Positions 33,182 through 41,640 of a DNA stretch of 64,000 nucleotides are shown in pieces; the first letter of the stretch is position 1, and each line of letters opens with the position of its first letter. The stretch spans positions 124,001-188,000 of the forward strand of contig JBCNVK010000004.1 in assembly GCA_039630245.1 (NCBI GenBank), given 5' to 3'. Under the pieces are notes generated by a model that saw nothing but the letters and a program-made list of their open reading frames with translations, was not told where the DNA came from and searched no databases. Both the position numbers and the translations under genes were made by a program. The stretch is from SpSt-205 sp039630245 (GTDB lineage Bacteria > Bacteroidota > Bacteroidia > SpSt-205).

Positions 33182-34530
33182 TCCCAGCGCAGTCTTACGA
33201 GTTCATCCAGTAGGAAAAATCCTATTTCGCGCGAGGCAATTTCAGCTGGCGGCTGCCAGAAGGTAGCTTTTTGTTGGAGGGCTTCGTTGAGGGAAGCCAA
33301 GTAAGCCTCACGCTGGACAAGAGGAATTTCACTTAGCCAAGGAAGCTCCCCGCTCCCAAGCCCCTCAATGGCGGCCTCCTGAATAGAGGCCCCTGAGACG
33401 TGCGCCATCTGCGTAAGCCAGCGTTTAATCTCTTGAGCGCTGGTTTTTGTACGCTCGTAGCTAGAGAAATACGCCGTCGCTATATGAAGGAGGGCGCGCT
33501 TGAGGTCTTCGTCGAGGGCTACTGGCTGCGGATAGGCTAAGGCGAGCAGCCCCCCTATGCCCTTCGGGGTGAAGTAAGGCACAAGCACCCATTCCCCTAT
33601 CAGGGAGGACGGACCCACTTCGGACGCTGGCCGTGCCACACACGTGCGCGCTTCATTGAGAGCCTGCAGTATTTCAGGGGCAATGGGCCATTCCTTGGGA
33701 AGCTCCTCACTATACTTCCGGCTCTTCCATGCAGCAAGTACCTGCCAGCTGTCCAGCCGAGGTGAAAGGACCACCGCAGCCTGCACCTCTAAATACTGCG
33801 ATAGCTGCGCCAGAAAGATACGGCTCACACTGTAGAAGCGGAAGACATTAGCCGTAGAAAGGAGCGTAAAGGTATCTATCACAAAGCTTTGCAGCTCTGC
33901 CTGACGGGCGAGCAGGGCTTGGGTGCGGCGCATCTCCTCCTGCGTGGCCGCTAGCTCCTCTAAGTTCTGCCGCAGCTCCTCTTCCCGTGTGATAAGCTCT
34001 TGATTCTGTAGTTGGGCTTGCTCAAGAAGGGCTTGAATATACCGCCGCGCTCGCAGGCTCTGGAGATAAGCCGACCATTTATAGAGCACCTCACGCCACT
34101 CGGGCTGACCCAGAATGGATTCTAAATCGGGTTTTTCGCTCAGTACTATCCACAGAGCCTGAAGCTGATCTTGAAAGAACAGCGGCACGGCGGTGAGGTA
34201 GACCTCGTTAGCTTCTACAATAGCGGAAAGGGAAGGTTTGAGCAGCTGGGCTAATGGGAGACGAAAGGTAACCGGCTGTTTTTCGGTACTGGCCTGACCC
34301 AGCCATCCTTCACCCTTGCGGAAACGCTCGGGCGTAGGGGGCTCGGCTAGCCCAGCCCCCGCCTCAAATCGAAAGGTAGGATTGGATTCGTCTGCCTCAG
34401 CTATGTATAGGATACTCCCCAAGGCCTGAAGCTCCCGGCAGAGAAAGCTCTGATAGCGCTCCAAAAGGGGACCCACTTCGGCTTCGGGTACAGGTACCAG
34501 CAGCTGCTCTAAGGCTTTGAGCGCACTCAT
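33178..34530 (-). CDS. GAF-type sensor protein with central coiled coil
   Basis: A 450-residue soluble protein. Residues ~15-150 look like a GAF domain (LGSILYIAEADESNPTFRF, later AVPLFFQDQLQALWIVL). Residues ~160-215 form a coiled coil (repeating Gln/Glu-rich heptads such as EEELRQNLEELAATQEEM). A second GAF-like domain follows (residues ~220-360). No kinase, cyclase or DNA-binding domain is attached, so it is a sensor or scaffold without visible output. Overlaps dedA and the lipoprotein gene by 4 bp each. Confidence 0.65.
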   Translation of the reverse strand: MSALKALEQLLVPVPEAEVGPLLERYQSFLCRELQALGSILYIAEADESNPTFRFEAGAGLAEPPTPERFRKGEGWLGQASTEKQPVTFRLPLAQLLKPSLSAIVEANEVYLTAVPLFFQDQLQALWIVLSEKPDLESILGQPEWREVLYKWSAYLQSLRARRYIQALLEQAQLQNQELITREEELRQNLEELAATQEEMRRTQALLARQAELQSFVIDTFTLLSTANVFRFYSVSRIFLAQLSQYLEVQAAVVLSPRLDSWQVLAAWKSRKYSEELPKEWPIAPEILQALNEARTCVARPASEVGPSSLIGEWVLVPYFTPKGIGGLLALAYPQPVALDEDLKRALLHIATAYFSSYERTKTSAQEIKRWLTQMAHVSGASIQEAAIEGLGSGELPWLSEIPLVQREAYLASLNEALQQKATFWQPPAEIASREIGFFLLDELVRLRWE

Positions 34531-35153
34531 ACAGAGACTTTAGTAGGCATGCGAGCTTGGAAAATCCGCCATAATACTGGCCCCGTGGTAAGCACTACCA
34601 TGCCGAGGATAATCCATTCGTAGTAGGCCTGTACCCACGCCACGCCCCCTAAGAAGTAGCCAGCACTTACCAGTACGGCCGGCCATAAGATAGCGCCCAC
34701 TAGGCTTACGCCTAAGTATCTCCAGTAAGGCATTTGGATTACCCCAGCCAAAAGGGGCGCAAAAGTGCGTATTATCGGCAGAAACTTGCCCACTACTAGG
34801 ACCCAAGCCCCGTATCGGTGGTAGAAACGGCGCGTGGCTTCCACATACTCGGGGCGGAACAAAAAGCTTCGGGGGCGGTGAAAGAGGGTACGACCCGTGC
34901 GCCAGCCTATCCAGTAGCCACTTTGATCGCCCAAAAAAGCGGCGGCGCTTATCCCCCCAATTACCACGCCTACCGGCAGGTCAATCACCTCCCCCGCTGT
35001 AAGAAGTCCTGTTGTAAAAAGCAGAGAATCTCCAGGAAATATTACCCCTATCAGAAGCCCCGTCTCTGCAAAAACAATCCCCAAGAGTAGCCCCAAGCCA
35101 CCTACATAGATGATAGTTTGTGGATTGAAAAGCTGGTAGAACTTCTCAAGCAT
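34527..35153 (-). CDS. DedA family membrane protein
   Basis: A 208-residue DedA/VTT-domain membrane protein, a family linked to membrane phospholipid (undecaprenyl-phosphate or PE) scrambling and proton-motive-force homeostasis. Motifs: FAETGLLIGVIFPGDSLLFTTG near residue 24, LGDQSGYWIGWRTGR near 73, and the conserved FxRxR/Pro segment VGKFLPIIRTFAPLLAG near 120-136. Four to six membrane spans are visible. It overlaps rsfS by 8 bp. Confidence 0.9.
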   Translation of the reverse strand: MLEKFYQLFNPQTIIYVGGLGLLLGIVFAETGLLIGVIFPGDSLLFTTGLLTAGEVIDLPVGVVIGGISAAAFLGDQSGYWIGWRTGRTLFHRPRSFLFRPEYVEATRRFYHRYGAWVLVVGKFLPIIRTFAPLLAGVIQMPYWRYLGVSLVGAILWPAVLVSAGYFLGGVAWVQAYYEWIILGMVVLTTGPVLWRIFQARMPTKVSV

Positions 35154-35514
35154 AGGACGTAGCTACCGCATCTTCCCACAACTCTTCTAGCCTGTAGTAA
35201 TCTCGTACAGCGGGCTGCTGCACATGCACCACTATATCCCCCATGTCCAAAAGAATCCACTGCCCTACCTCATAGCCTTCTAAGCGATAGCCCATCGCTC
35301 GCCCCTCGCTTTCCTTGAGGCGGGTGAGTAGGGCATCGGCGATTGCTTGCGCCTGCCTATCCGACTCCGCCGTAGCTATTACGAAATAATCACACAGGTT
35401 ATAGGCTAAAGGCCGCAGGTCTAATACCACTATCTTCTCCGCTTTTTTATCGGATAAAACCGATAGGGCCAAATGTAGCCGCTCTTGGGTGGTCAGGGCG
35501 GAGCTGGGAAGCAT
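35146..35514 (-). CDS. rsfS: Ribosomal silencing factor RsfS
   Basis: RsfS binds uL14 and blocks joining of ribosomal subunits under starvation. The 122-residue product has the family core KAEKIVVLDLRPLAYNLCDYFVIATAES and the later EGRAMGYRLEGYEVGQWILLDMGDIVVHV. I placed the start at ATG 35514 (MLPSSALTT); the longer in-frame reading crosses the promoter element and into the dnaN promoter region. Divergent from dnaN, heading the run that includes dedA. Confidence 0.93.
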   Translation of the reverse strand: MLPSSALTTQERLHLALSVLSDKKAEKIVVLDLRPLAYNLCDYFVIATAESDRQAQAIADALLTRLKESEGRAMGYRLEGYEVGQWILLDMGDIVVHVQQPAVRDYYRLEELWEDAVATSYA

Positions 35515-35524
35515 AAATTCTAAA

Positions 35525-35532
35525 CAAAGATA
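35525..35532 (-). promoter_or_regulatory. -7 promoter element of rsfS
   Basis: TATCTTTG on the minus strand, exact consensus, ten bases before ATG at 35514, so the predicted leader is about six bases. Confidence 0.65.
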
Positions 35533-35592
35533 ACATATTTGGGCGTAGAAATAGGGTGGATAACCGTGCCTAGCCAACCCGCCGAAGTTTCT

Positions 35593-35600
35593 TACCTTCG
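35593..35600 (+). promoter_or_regulatory. -7 element of dnaN (TTCG variant)
   Basis: TACCTTCG on the plus strand, then CTCT and the dnaN ATG at 35605. One mismatch to TAnnTTTG, but with the same four-base gap; the same eight bases precede prfB. Confidence 0.6.
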
Positions 35601-35604
35601 CTCT

Positions 35605-36726
35605 ATGGCGTTTCGGGTACGCGCGGAAGCTTTGCGAGAAGCCCTCAGCCGAGTACTTCCCATAGTGCCCTCGCGCGCATTATACCCCATCACCCAGCAT
35701 ATTCTCATTTATCAAGCGGGCGACTCAGTGGAATTGCGCGCTACGGACTTAGAGATTAGCATGCGCACATTTCTCAGTGTCCTTCCGGAGGAGGGTGATG
35801 CAGTCCGATTGGCTATCCCCCCTAAACCCCTGAATGACCTCTTGCGCGGCTTCCCTGAAGATGAAGTGCTAAGTGTGCGGCAGCGGGATACAACTTTGGG
35901 GCTAAGCGCTTCCTACGGCCGTTATGAGTTTGGCGGGGTGCCTAGCGAAGAATTTCCTCATTTTCCCACTCAGGAAAATGCTGGTGGGGTAGGCTTAGGC
36001 CTCAGTGTGCTGGACGAGGTAATTTCTCAGACAGCCTTTGCGGCCAGCAAGGATGATGCGCGGTTAGCGCTGACAGGTATATACTTTGATTTTCGGGAAA
36101 GCCATACACACTTTGTAGCGACGGATGCTCATACCCTTGTTCGTATTCGCCGGTCGGATATTCGGCTCCCTGGCTCACCCGCGCTATTAGTGCCAGTTCG
36201 GGCCCTGCAGGCGCTCCAGCAGGCTTTTCGGGGCTTTCCCAGCGGCGATGAGCTTACCCTTTTCCCGGGCGAAGGGCAGGTACTTTTCCATCATCCCCAG
36301 CTTGACCTTGTGTGCCGCCTTATTGATGCGCGCTACCCAGACTATGAGAGCGTCATTCCCACCAGTCCCCCCTACACGGCGCGGCTTCGCACAGAGGCCT
36401 TCCGAAAAGCCCTCAAGCGCCTTACCGTCATCAGCGATAAAACGGCTGGGGTAATTCGACTCCACTTCCAGCCAAATACCGTTACCCTCAGCGCAGAGGA
36501 TACCCTTCAAAACCGCTCGGGTCAGGAGTCACTACCCTGTGAGTACGAAGGCCAGGATTTTCGCATAGCCTTTCGCGGTAGTGTGCTGAGCGGCGTACTG
36601 GAGCACCTTCAGGCGGAGGAGTTTATCTTGCGGATGGAGGCGCCAGGGCGTGCCGTCGTCATAGAACCTGATCCTCAGGCTCCCCCCTCCGAAGCCCTCT
36701 TCTTAGCTATGCCCCTTATGCTCTGA
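35605..36726 (+). CDS. dnaN: DNA polymerase III beta subunit (sliding clamp)
   Basis: The sliding clamp encircles DNA and tethers polymerase III. The 373-residue protein shows the three repeated clamp domains: MAFRVRAEALREALSRVLPIVPSR at the start, LEISMRTFLSV, then FAASKDDARLALTGIYFDF (domain 2 entry), the middle SRYPDYESVIP-like DARYPDYESVIPTSPP, and the C-terminal FLAMPLML peptide-binding-pocket strand. The usual end is MPMRL; here MPLML. The start at 35605 fits the family and lies four bases after TACCTTCG. Confidence 0.96.
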   Translation: MAFRVRAEALREALSRVLPIVPSRALYPITQHILIYQAGDSVELRATDLEISMRTFLSVLPEEGDAVRLAIPPKPLNDLLRGFPEDEVLSVRQRDTTLGLSASYGRYEFGGVPSEEFPHFPTQENAGGVGLGLSVLDEVISQTAFAASKDDARLALTGIYFDFRESHTHFVATDAHTLVRIRRSDIRLPGSPALLVPVRALQALQQAFRGFPSGDELTLFPGEGQVLFHHPQLDLVCRLIDARYPDYESVIPTSPPYTARLRTEAFRKALKRLTVISDKTAGVIRLHFQPNTVTLSAEDTLQNRSGQESLPCEYEGQDFRIAFRGSVLSGVLEHLQAEEFILRMEAPGRAVVIEPDPQAPPSEALFLAMPLML

Positions 36727-36735
36727 GCTCGGCCC

Positions 36736-37344
36736 ATGCTTTTGTATGGAGGTGGCGATCACGCCGCAAGCTTAGTAGAAATTATTCAACTACTCGGCCT
36801 GGAATGGAAAGGTTTCTTTGATGATGGGGAAGGCCCGTATGCCCTTCCCCTGGCTTACCACCTAGGGCCATATGAGCCTACTATTTTACCCGATGTGCCT
36901 ATCCTGCTGGCTATCACAGACAATACTATCCGACGCAATCTGGCTCTACGCATACGCCATCCTGTGGCGGACCCGCTTATTCATCCTCGGGCCTATGTAG
37001 CGGCCTCTGCGCGTCTTGGCAAGGGTACCGTGGTATTAGCTGGGGCCCTTATCCACAGCCACGCCCAAATCGGCGACCACACAATTATCAATACGGGCAG
37101 CGTAGTTGAGCACTTTACCCGGGTAGGTAGCTTTTGCCACCTCTCGCCTGGCAGCATTGTGGCTTGCCGCAGTCAAATAGAGGACTTTTGCTTCATAGGT
37201 ACTGGCGCTATAATCGTGCCGCACACCCAAATAGGCGAGGGCTGCGTCATAGGGGCCGGTAGCTTAGTACTTCGTTCTTTGCCTCCCTATACACGGGCCT
37301 GGGGTCACCCAGCCAAGCCCCAAGAAGAACTCCCCCACCGTTAG
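36736..37344 (+). CDS. NeuD/PglD-type acyltransferase
   Basis: A 202-residue sugar O- or N-acyltransferase of the NeuD/PglD family. Residues 1-75 form the Rossmann-like N-domain (LLYGGGDHAASLVEIIQLLG), and residues ~80-190 are left-handed beta-helix hexapeptide repeats (ARLGKGTVVLAGALIHSHAQIGDHTIINTGS and onwards). The catalytic His-type residue lies in SVVEHFTRVG. It probably acetylates a nucleotide sugar for a surface glycan. It starts 9 bp after dnaN and is likely co-transcribed with it. Confidence 0.83.
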   Translation: MLLYGGGDHAASLVEIIQLLGLEWKGFFDDGEGPYALPLAYHLGPYEPTILPDVPILLAITDNTIRRNLALRIRHPVADPLIHPRAYVAASARLGKGTVVLAGALIHSHAQIGDHTIINTGSVVEHFTRVGSFCHLSPGSIVACRSQIEDFCFIGTGAIIVPHTQIGEGCVIGAGSLVLRSLPPYTRAWGHPAKPQEELPHR

Positions 37345-37363
37345 CCCCGAGCGTATTCTTCTT

Positions 37364-37371
37364 TATCTTTG
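37364..37371 (+). promoter_or_regulatory. -7 promoter element of the PorE-like gene
   Basis: TATCTTTG on the plus strand, then GCCG and ATG at 37376. Exact consensus with the four-base gap. Confidence 0.75.
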
Positions 37372-37375
37372 GCCG

Positions 37376-39352
37376 ATGAGTGCCAGGTGGCTTACCTTAG
37401 GCTTCGGGATAATCCTAAGCGGACTACTCGCCCAGCCTCAGAAAGCCGACAAGCATATAAGACGGGGCCATGAGCTCATGCTGGCCGAAGACTACGCGGC
37501 GGCCTTAGGGGAGTACGAAACGGCTCTCCAATTCAACCCCTTTAGCAGTGAAGCGTATGTAAATGGCGCCTACTGCGCCTGGCGTCTGCGCCAGCATAAG
37601 AAGGCCGCCGAGTATTTTGAAAGGGCGGAGCGAATGGGCGCAAATTTCTCCCCAAGTGTAGCCATGGCCTACGCGGACGTCTTGCAACGGCTGGGCCAGC
37701 CGTCAAAGGCCCTGCCCATTATAGAACGCCTACTGAGCCAAGTACGCCCAACCGATCCGGTTTACGATAAACTGCGCGTTACCCTACAGCACCTCAAAAA
37801 CGCTGAAAAATACCTTGCGAGCCCTGCGGCCGTAACTATCCGCAATCTCGGTGCCGCTGTCAATTCACCCTATCCAGACTATGCGCCCGTAATTTCGGCC
37901 GATGAAACGGTGCTCCTCTTTACTTCGCGCCGGCCAGGTTCTACGGGGAATCAGCGAGCCTCCGATGGCCTACCGTACGAGGATATCTACATAAGCGAGA
38001 AGAATCCCGATGGGAGCTGGGGTCCTGTACGCAACCTCGGCGCGCCTCTAAATACCAGCGTTCACGATGCCTGCATTGCGCTATCGGCCGATGGTCAGAC
38101 CCTTTTCCTCTTCAATTCCGATAATGGTGGGGATATTTTCATCAGTCGCCTCAAAGGACGAAAATGGCTCTCGCCGCGCAATATGGGCGCGCCTATTAAT
38201 TCCAAGTACTGGGAGCCTTCGGTGTGCCTTTCGGCCGATGAGCGGCTGCTCTTCTTCGTCTCCGATCGGCCAGGAGGCTTAGGCGGGCGCGATATTTACC
38301 TCTGCCGGCGCCTACCTAACGGCAAATGGAGCGCACCTATCAATCTGGGCCCGCCCGTCAATACGCCTTATGACGAAGATGGCCCTTTCTTTCACCCCGA
38401 TGGTAAGACGCTCTTTTACTCCTCCAACGGCCCAAACTCTATGGGCGGCTTTGACATCTTTCGCACCGAGCTCCGTCCCGATAGCACCTGGAGCACTCCC
38501 GTAAACCTCGGCTATCCCATCAACACGCCCGGCGACGAGATTTACTTCGTGCTCTCTGCCAGCGGCCTCCATGGCTACTACGCCAGCGAACGAGAAGATT
38601 CGTATGGGGAGAAGGATATTTATATGATAGATTTCTCGGCTGCCTATCAGGCTCCTCCCCCTCAGCAAGTGGCCCAGCGAGAGGAAGAAACCCCCACCCT
38701 TTCCAGCGAACCAGCGCCCATTACCTTCCGGCCCAACCTCACCCTCGTCACGGGCACGATATACGATGCCGAAACTAAAGCGCCCCTTGAAGCTACCATT
38801 ACCATTCTGGACAATCTCAAAGGCGACACTATAGCCGTGCTCACTTCCAATGCCGCCACGGGCAAGTACCTCATCTCTCTCCCCGCTGGACGAAACTATG
38901 GGATTACCGTAACGGCCGAAGGCTACGCCTTCCACTCCGAAAACTTCATCGTAGAAGAAACCCAAGGCTACCGTGAAGTGCGCAAAGACATCGGCCTGCA
39001 AAAGTATAAGCGCGGTACGGTCATAGTGCTGCGCAACATCTTTTTTGACTTTGATAAATGGACCTTACGCCCAGAGTCGCGCGCCGAGCTGGAGCGGGTG
39101 TATCAGCTTCTGAAAGAGCAGCCTACCCTAAAAGTTCGGATTGCAGGCCATACCGATAGCTTTGGCTCAGACGAATACAATCAGCGGCTCTCGGAGAATC
39201 GGGCTCGGGCGGTGTATGAATATCTCATCCAGCGGGGGATTTCCTCGGAGCGTCTCTCGTATATCGGCTACGGAGAGAGCCGGCCCATAGATACAAACGA
39301 TACCGAGGAAGGCCGCCAGAATAACCGACGCGTGGAGCTTGAAATACTCTGA
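37376..39352 (+). CDS. PorE-like TPR/PD40/CRD/OmpA protein
   Basis: A 658-residue periplasmic or outer-membrane-associated protein with four modules in order: signal peptide (1-19), TPR helices (~25-140), a PD40-type beta-propeller (~165-420, repeats such as PVISADETVLLFTSRRPGS and SADERLLFFVSDRPGG), a carboxypeptidase-regulatory-like sandwich (~455-530), and an OmpA C-domain (~545-658, IFFDFDKWTLRPES, GHTDSFGSDEYNQRLSENRA) that binds peptidoglycan. This is the module order of PorE of the type IX secretion system. Several paralogues with this order exist in Bacteroidota, so PorE is probable, not certain. Confidence 0.75.
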   Translation: MSARWLTLGFGIILSGLLAQPQKADKHIRRGHELMLAEDYAAALGEYETALQFNPFSSEAYVNGAYCAWRLRQHKKAAEYFERAERMGANFSPSVAMAYADVLQRLGQPSKALPIIERLLSQVRPTDPVYDKLRVTLQHLKNAEKYLASPAAVTIRNLGAAVNSPYPDYAPVISADETVLLFTSRRPGSTGNQRASDGLPYEDIYISEKNPDGSWGPVRNLGAPLNTSVHDACIALSADGQTLFLFNSDNGGDIFISRLKGRKWLSPRNMGAPINSKYWEPSVCLSADERLLFFVSDRPGGLGGRDIYLCRRLPNGKWSAPINLGPPVNTPYDEDGPFFHPDGKTLFYSSNGPNSMGGFDIFRTELRPDSTWSTPVNLGYPINTPGDEIYFVLSASGLHGYYASEREDSYGEKDIYMIDFSAAYQAPPPQQVAQREEETPTLSSEPAPITFRPNLTLVTGTIYDAETKAPLEATITILDNLKGDTIAVLTSNAATGKYLISLPAGRNYGITVTAEGYAFHSENFIVEETQGYREVRKDIGLQKYKRGTVIVLRNIFFDFDKWTLRPESRAELERVYQLLKEQPTLKVRIAGHTDSFGSDEYNQRLSENRARAVYEYLIQRGISSERLSYIGYGESRPIDTNDTEEGRQNNRRVELEIL

Positions 39353-39362
39353 TAAAAAGCAC

Positions 39363-39370
39363 TACCTTTG
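39363..39370 (+). promoter_or_regulatory. -7 promoter element of tRNA-Val and dxr
   Basis: TACCTTTG on the plus strand, five bases before mature tRNA position 1 at 39376. A TTG lies 21 bases upstream, a possible -33 element. No other TAnnTTTG is present between the tRNA and dxr, so this promoter probably serves both. Confidence 0.75.
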
Positions 39371-39375
39371 CTGAG

Positions 39376-39449
39376 GGGGCGTTAGCTCAGGGGTTTAGAG
39401 CGCCTGCTTCACACGCAGGAGGTCGGTGGTTCGAATCCATCACGCCCCA
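39376..39449 (+). tRNA. tRNA-Val (anticodon CAC)
   Basis: A 74-nt cloverleaf ending at discriminator A. Acceptor GGGGCGT pairs with ACGCCCC; D arm GCTC/GAGC; anticodon stem CCTGC/GCAGG with loop TTCACAC, anticodon CAC, read as valine; T stem GGTGG/CCATC (one G-U) with loop TTCGAAT. CCA is not encoded: the discriminator is followed by CTTGG. It decodes GUG. Its promoter lies 5 bp upstream, and dxr starts 2 bp after its end. Confidence 0.96.
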
Positions 39450-39450
39450 C

Positions 39451-40605
39451 TTGGTCCGTGTCACGGTGTTAGGAGCCAGTGGGTCTATAGGCCAGCAAAC
39501 GCTCAGCCTCCTCCAAGCCTTCCCCGAGCGGTACGAGCTTGTAGGCCTTTCAATTCACACCCAGCTAGATAAGGTTTGGCCTTACCTTTCCCAGCTTCGT
39601 CCGAAGTGGCTGGCTATTACGGACGCCGCTACCTACCAGCAGGCGCAGGCAGTGGTACCTCCCTCCATTCAACTGGTGGGCCCAGAGGATTTCTACGAGG
39701 TCCTCGTAACCCAGCCAGCGGATATTGTAGTAAATGGGATTGTAGGTGCAGCAGGCTTTCGCGCAAGCTGGCATGTACTGCACTATACGACCGGCCGCCT
39801 AGCGCTAGCTAATAAGGAGAGCTTAGTTTTCGGCGGGCAGTGGCTAGCTCCCTACCGCAGCCGGATTATACCCGTAGATAGCGAGCACAGCGCTATCTTT
39901 CAGTGCCTTCAAGGGGAAAAGCGGGAGGCAGTGGCCCGGCTGGTTCTCACGGCCTCGGGCGGGCCTTTCCACGGCCGAAAGCGCGCCGAACTGAGCCACA
40001 TTACTCCCCATGAAGCCCTCCGCCATCCCGTCTGGCGCATGGGTAGCCGCATCACGATTGATTCCGCCACCCTCATGAATAAAGCGCTGGAAATTATAGA
40101 GGCCTACTGGCTCTTTGCTATACCCCACCGGCAGATAGAAGTCTGGATACATCCCGAGTGCCTGGTACATTCCCTGGTGCTCTTCAAGGACGGCAGCATG
40201 AAGGCCCAGCTTAGTCCGCCAGATATGCGCTTTCCAATCTGGTATGCTCTGGGCTATCCGGAGCGGCAGGCTATACCTGAGCTGTGGCAGGGGCCCCTTC
40301 CTACCCTGCACTTTGAGCCAGTGGATGAGGTGACTTTTCCCTCGCTGCGGCTTGCGCGTCAGGCCCTAGACCAGAGTCCCAGCGCTCCCGCCATGCTCAA
40401 CGCCGCCGACGAGCTCGCCGTAGCCGCCTTTTTAGAAGGACGGATAGGCTTTCTGGACATTTTCTACTGGCTAGAGTGGGCCTTAGCTCAGCCCGAAGCC
40501 CACTTAGCGCCCGCTACCTTTAGCGAACTCGCCGCCATAGAGCAGGCGTTTCGCCAGCGGCTCGCCGCTAACCTGCCCCAGCGCGTGCATGCAGGCGGAG
40601 GATGA
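39451..40605 (+). CDS. dxr: 1-deoxy-D-xylulose 5-phosphate reductoisomerase
   Basis: DXR makes MEP in the non-mevalonate isoprenoid pathway. The 384-residue protein begins VRVTVLGASGSIGQQT (NADPH loop at residues 2-17), then NGIVGAAG, LANKESLV, the metal and substrate sites VDSEHSAIFQ and TASGGPFHG, NKALEIIEAYWLF and HPECLVHSLV. The start must be the TTG at 39451: the GASGSIG loop leaves no other start. The TTG is one base after the tRNA-Val discriminator, an unusual junction discussed under findings. It overlaps obgE by 17 bp. Confidence 0.96.
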   Translation: MVRVTVLGASGSIGQQTLSLLQAFPERYELVGLSIHTQLDKVWPYLSQLRPKWLAITDAATYQQAQAVVPPSIQLVGPEDFYEVLVTQPADIVVNGIVGAAGFRASWHVLHYTTGRLALANKESLVFGGQWLAPYRSRIIPVDSEHSAIFQCLQGEKREAVARLVLTASGGPFHGRKRAELSHITPHEALRHPVWRMGSRITIDSATLMNKALEIIEAYWLFAIPHRQIEVWIHPECLVHSLVLFKDGSMKAQLSPPDMRFPIWYALGYPERQAIPELWQGPLPTLHFEPVDEVTFPSLRLARQALDQSPSAPAMLNAADELAVAAFLEGRIGFLDIFYWLEWALAQPEAHLAPATFSELAAIEQAFRQRLAANLPQRVHAGGG

Positions 40606-41620
40606 TTTCGTAGACTATGTCCGCCTTTGGGTGAAGGCGGGTAAGGGAGGGGATGGCGTCGTGCGCTGGCGGCGGGAAAAATTCGTTCCACGCGGCGGGC
40701 CAGACGGCGGAGATGGCGGCAATGGCGGAAGCATCTGGCTAGAGGCCGATCCACAAAAATGGACCCTCCTAGATGTGCGCTACCGACGGCATATCTCTGC
40801 CCCAGATGGGGAGCCGGGCGGCTCTAAGAGCCAAAAAGGAGCCTCCGGTAAGGACGTGATCCTACGCGTCCCTTTGGGCACTGCAGCGTACGATGAGGAA
40901 ACTGGCCAGTTTATCGGAGAGGTTCTGCGCCCAGGCGAAAGGCTACTTTTAGCCCGCGGAGGGCGAGGCGGACGCGGAAATGCGGCTTTTCGCTCGGCTA
41001 CGCTTCAAGCGCCCGATTTTGCCGAGCCAGGCGAGCCGGGGGAAAAGCGCCTTATCCGCTTGGAGTTGCGCCTTCTTGCCGACGTTTGCCTCATCGGCCC
41101 CCCTAATGCGGGTAAATCTACTCTGCTGGCGGCTCTGACACGCGCCCGCCCCAAGATCGCCCCCTACCCTTTCACTACCCTTACGCCCCAGCTCGGCGTC
41201 GTGCAGGACGAACGCGGCCACAGCTTCGTAATAGCTGACCTCCCTGGGCTTTTGGAAGGGGCCCACCAGGGTAAAGGCTTAGGCCTTCGCTTTCTGCGAC
41301 ATGTGGAGAAAGGCGCCATCCTTCTTTTTACCCTCCCCTTAGACCATCCAGACCCCAAAGCCCTTTTTGAAAGCCTCCGCTACGAACTCCGATGCTACCT
41401 CCCCGCCCTTCTGGAAAAGCCTTTTGTAGTGGCTTTCACGAAATGCGACCTTGTCCCCCCTGAAGCGCGCTCAGCGTTTCTCTTACCCGAGCTGGATGTA
41501 CCGCAACTTTTCGTTTCAGGAGCCACGCATGAGGGCTTAGACACCCTTCTGGAGGTGCTGCGCCAGCAGGTAGAGCGCCACCGCGGACGCTATAAATCGT
41601 CCATCTCGCTCACCTCTTAG
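40589..41620 (+). CDS. obgE: GTPase ObgE
   Basis: Obg GTPase, involved in 50S assembly and stress control. The 343-residue protein has the glycine-rich Obg domain (residues 1-160, e.g. GKGGDGVVRWRREKFVPRGGPDGGDGGNGG cut in its repeats) and the G domain with G1 GPPNAGKST near 172, switch I FTTLTPQLG, G3 DLPGLLEGA near 215 and G4 TKCD (usually NKxD) near 290. The G4 Asn-to-Thr change is also found in some Obg proteins. The C-terminal domain is short. Overlaps dxr by 17 bp. Confidence 0.94.
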   Translation: MQAEDDFVDYVRLWVKAGKGGDGVVRWRREKFVPRGGPDGGDGGNGGSIWLEADPQKWTLLDVRYRRHISAPDGEPGGSKSQKGASGKDVILRVPLGTAAYDEETGQFIGEVLRPGERLLLARGGRGGRGNAAFRSATLQAPDFAEPGEPGEKRLIRLELRLLADVCLIGPPNAGKSTLLAALTRARPKIAPYPFTTLTPQLGVVQDERGHSFVIADLPGLLEGAHQGKGLGLRFLRHVEKGAILLFTLPLDHPDPKALFESLRYELRCYLPALLEKPFVVAFTKCDLVPPEARSAFLLPELDVPQLFVSGATHEGLDTLLEVLRQQVERHRGRYKSSISLTS

Positions 41621-41640
41621 CTTCTCTTCTACAATCGGCG

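Noticed and set aside
41618..41640. TACAATCG before the glycosyltransferase start as a -7 element
   Set aside because: Two mismatches in the conserved TTTG part and a three-base gap; too weak, and obgE is only 20 bp away, so co-transcription is simpler.
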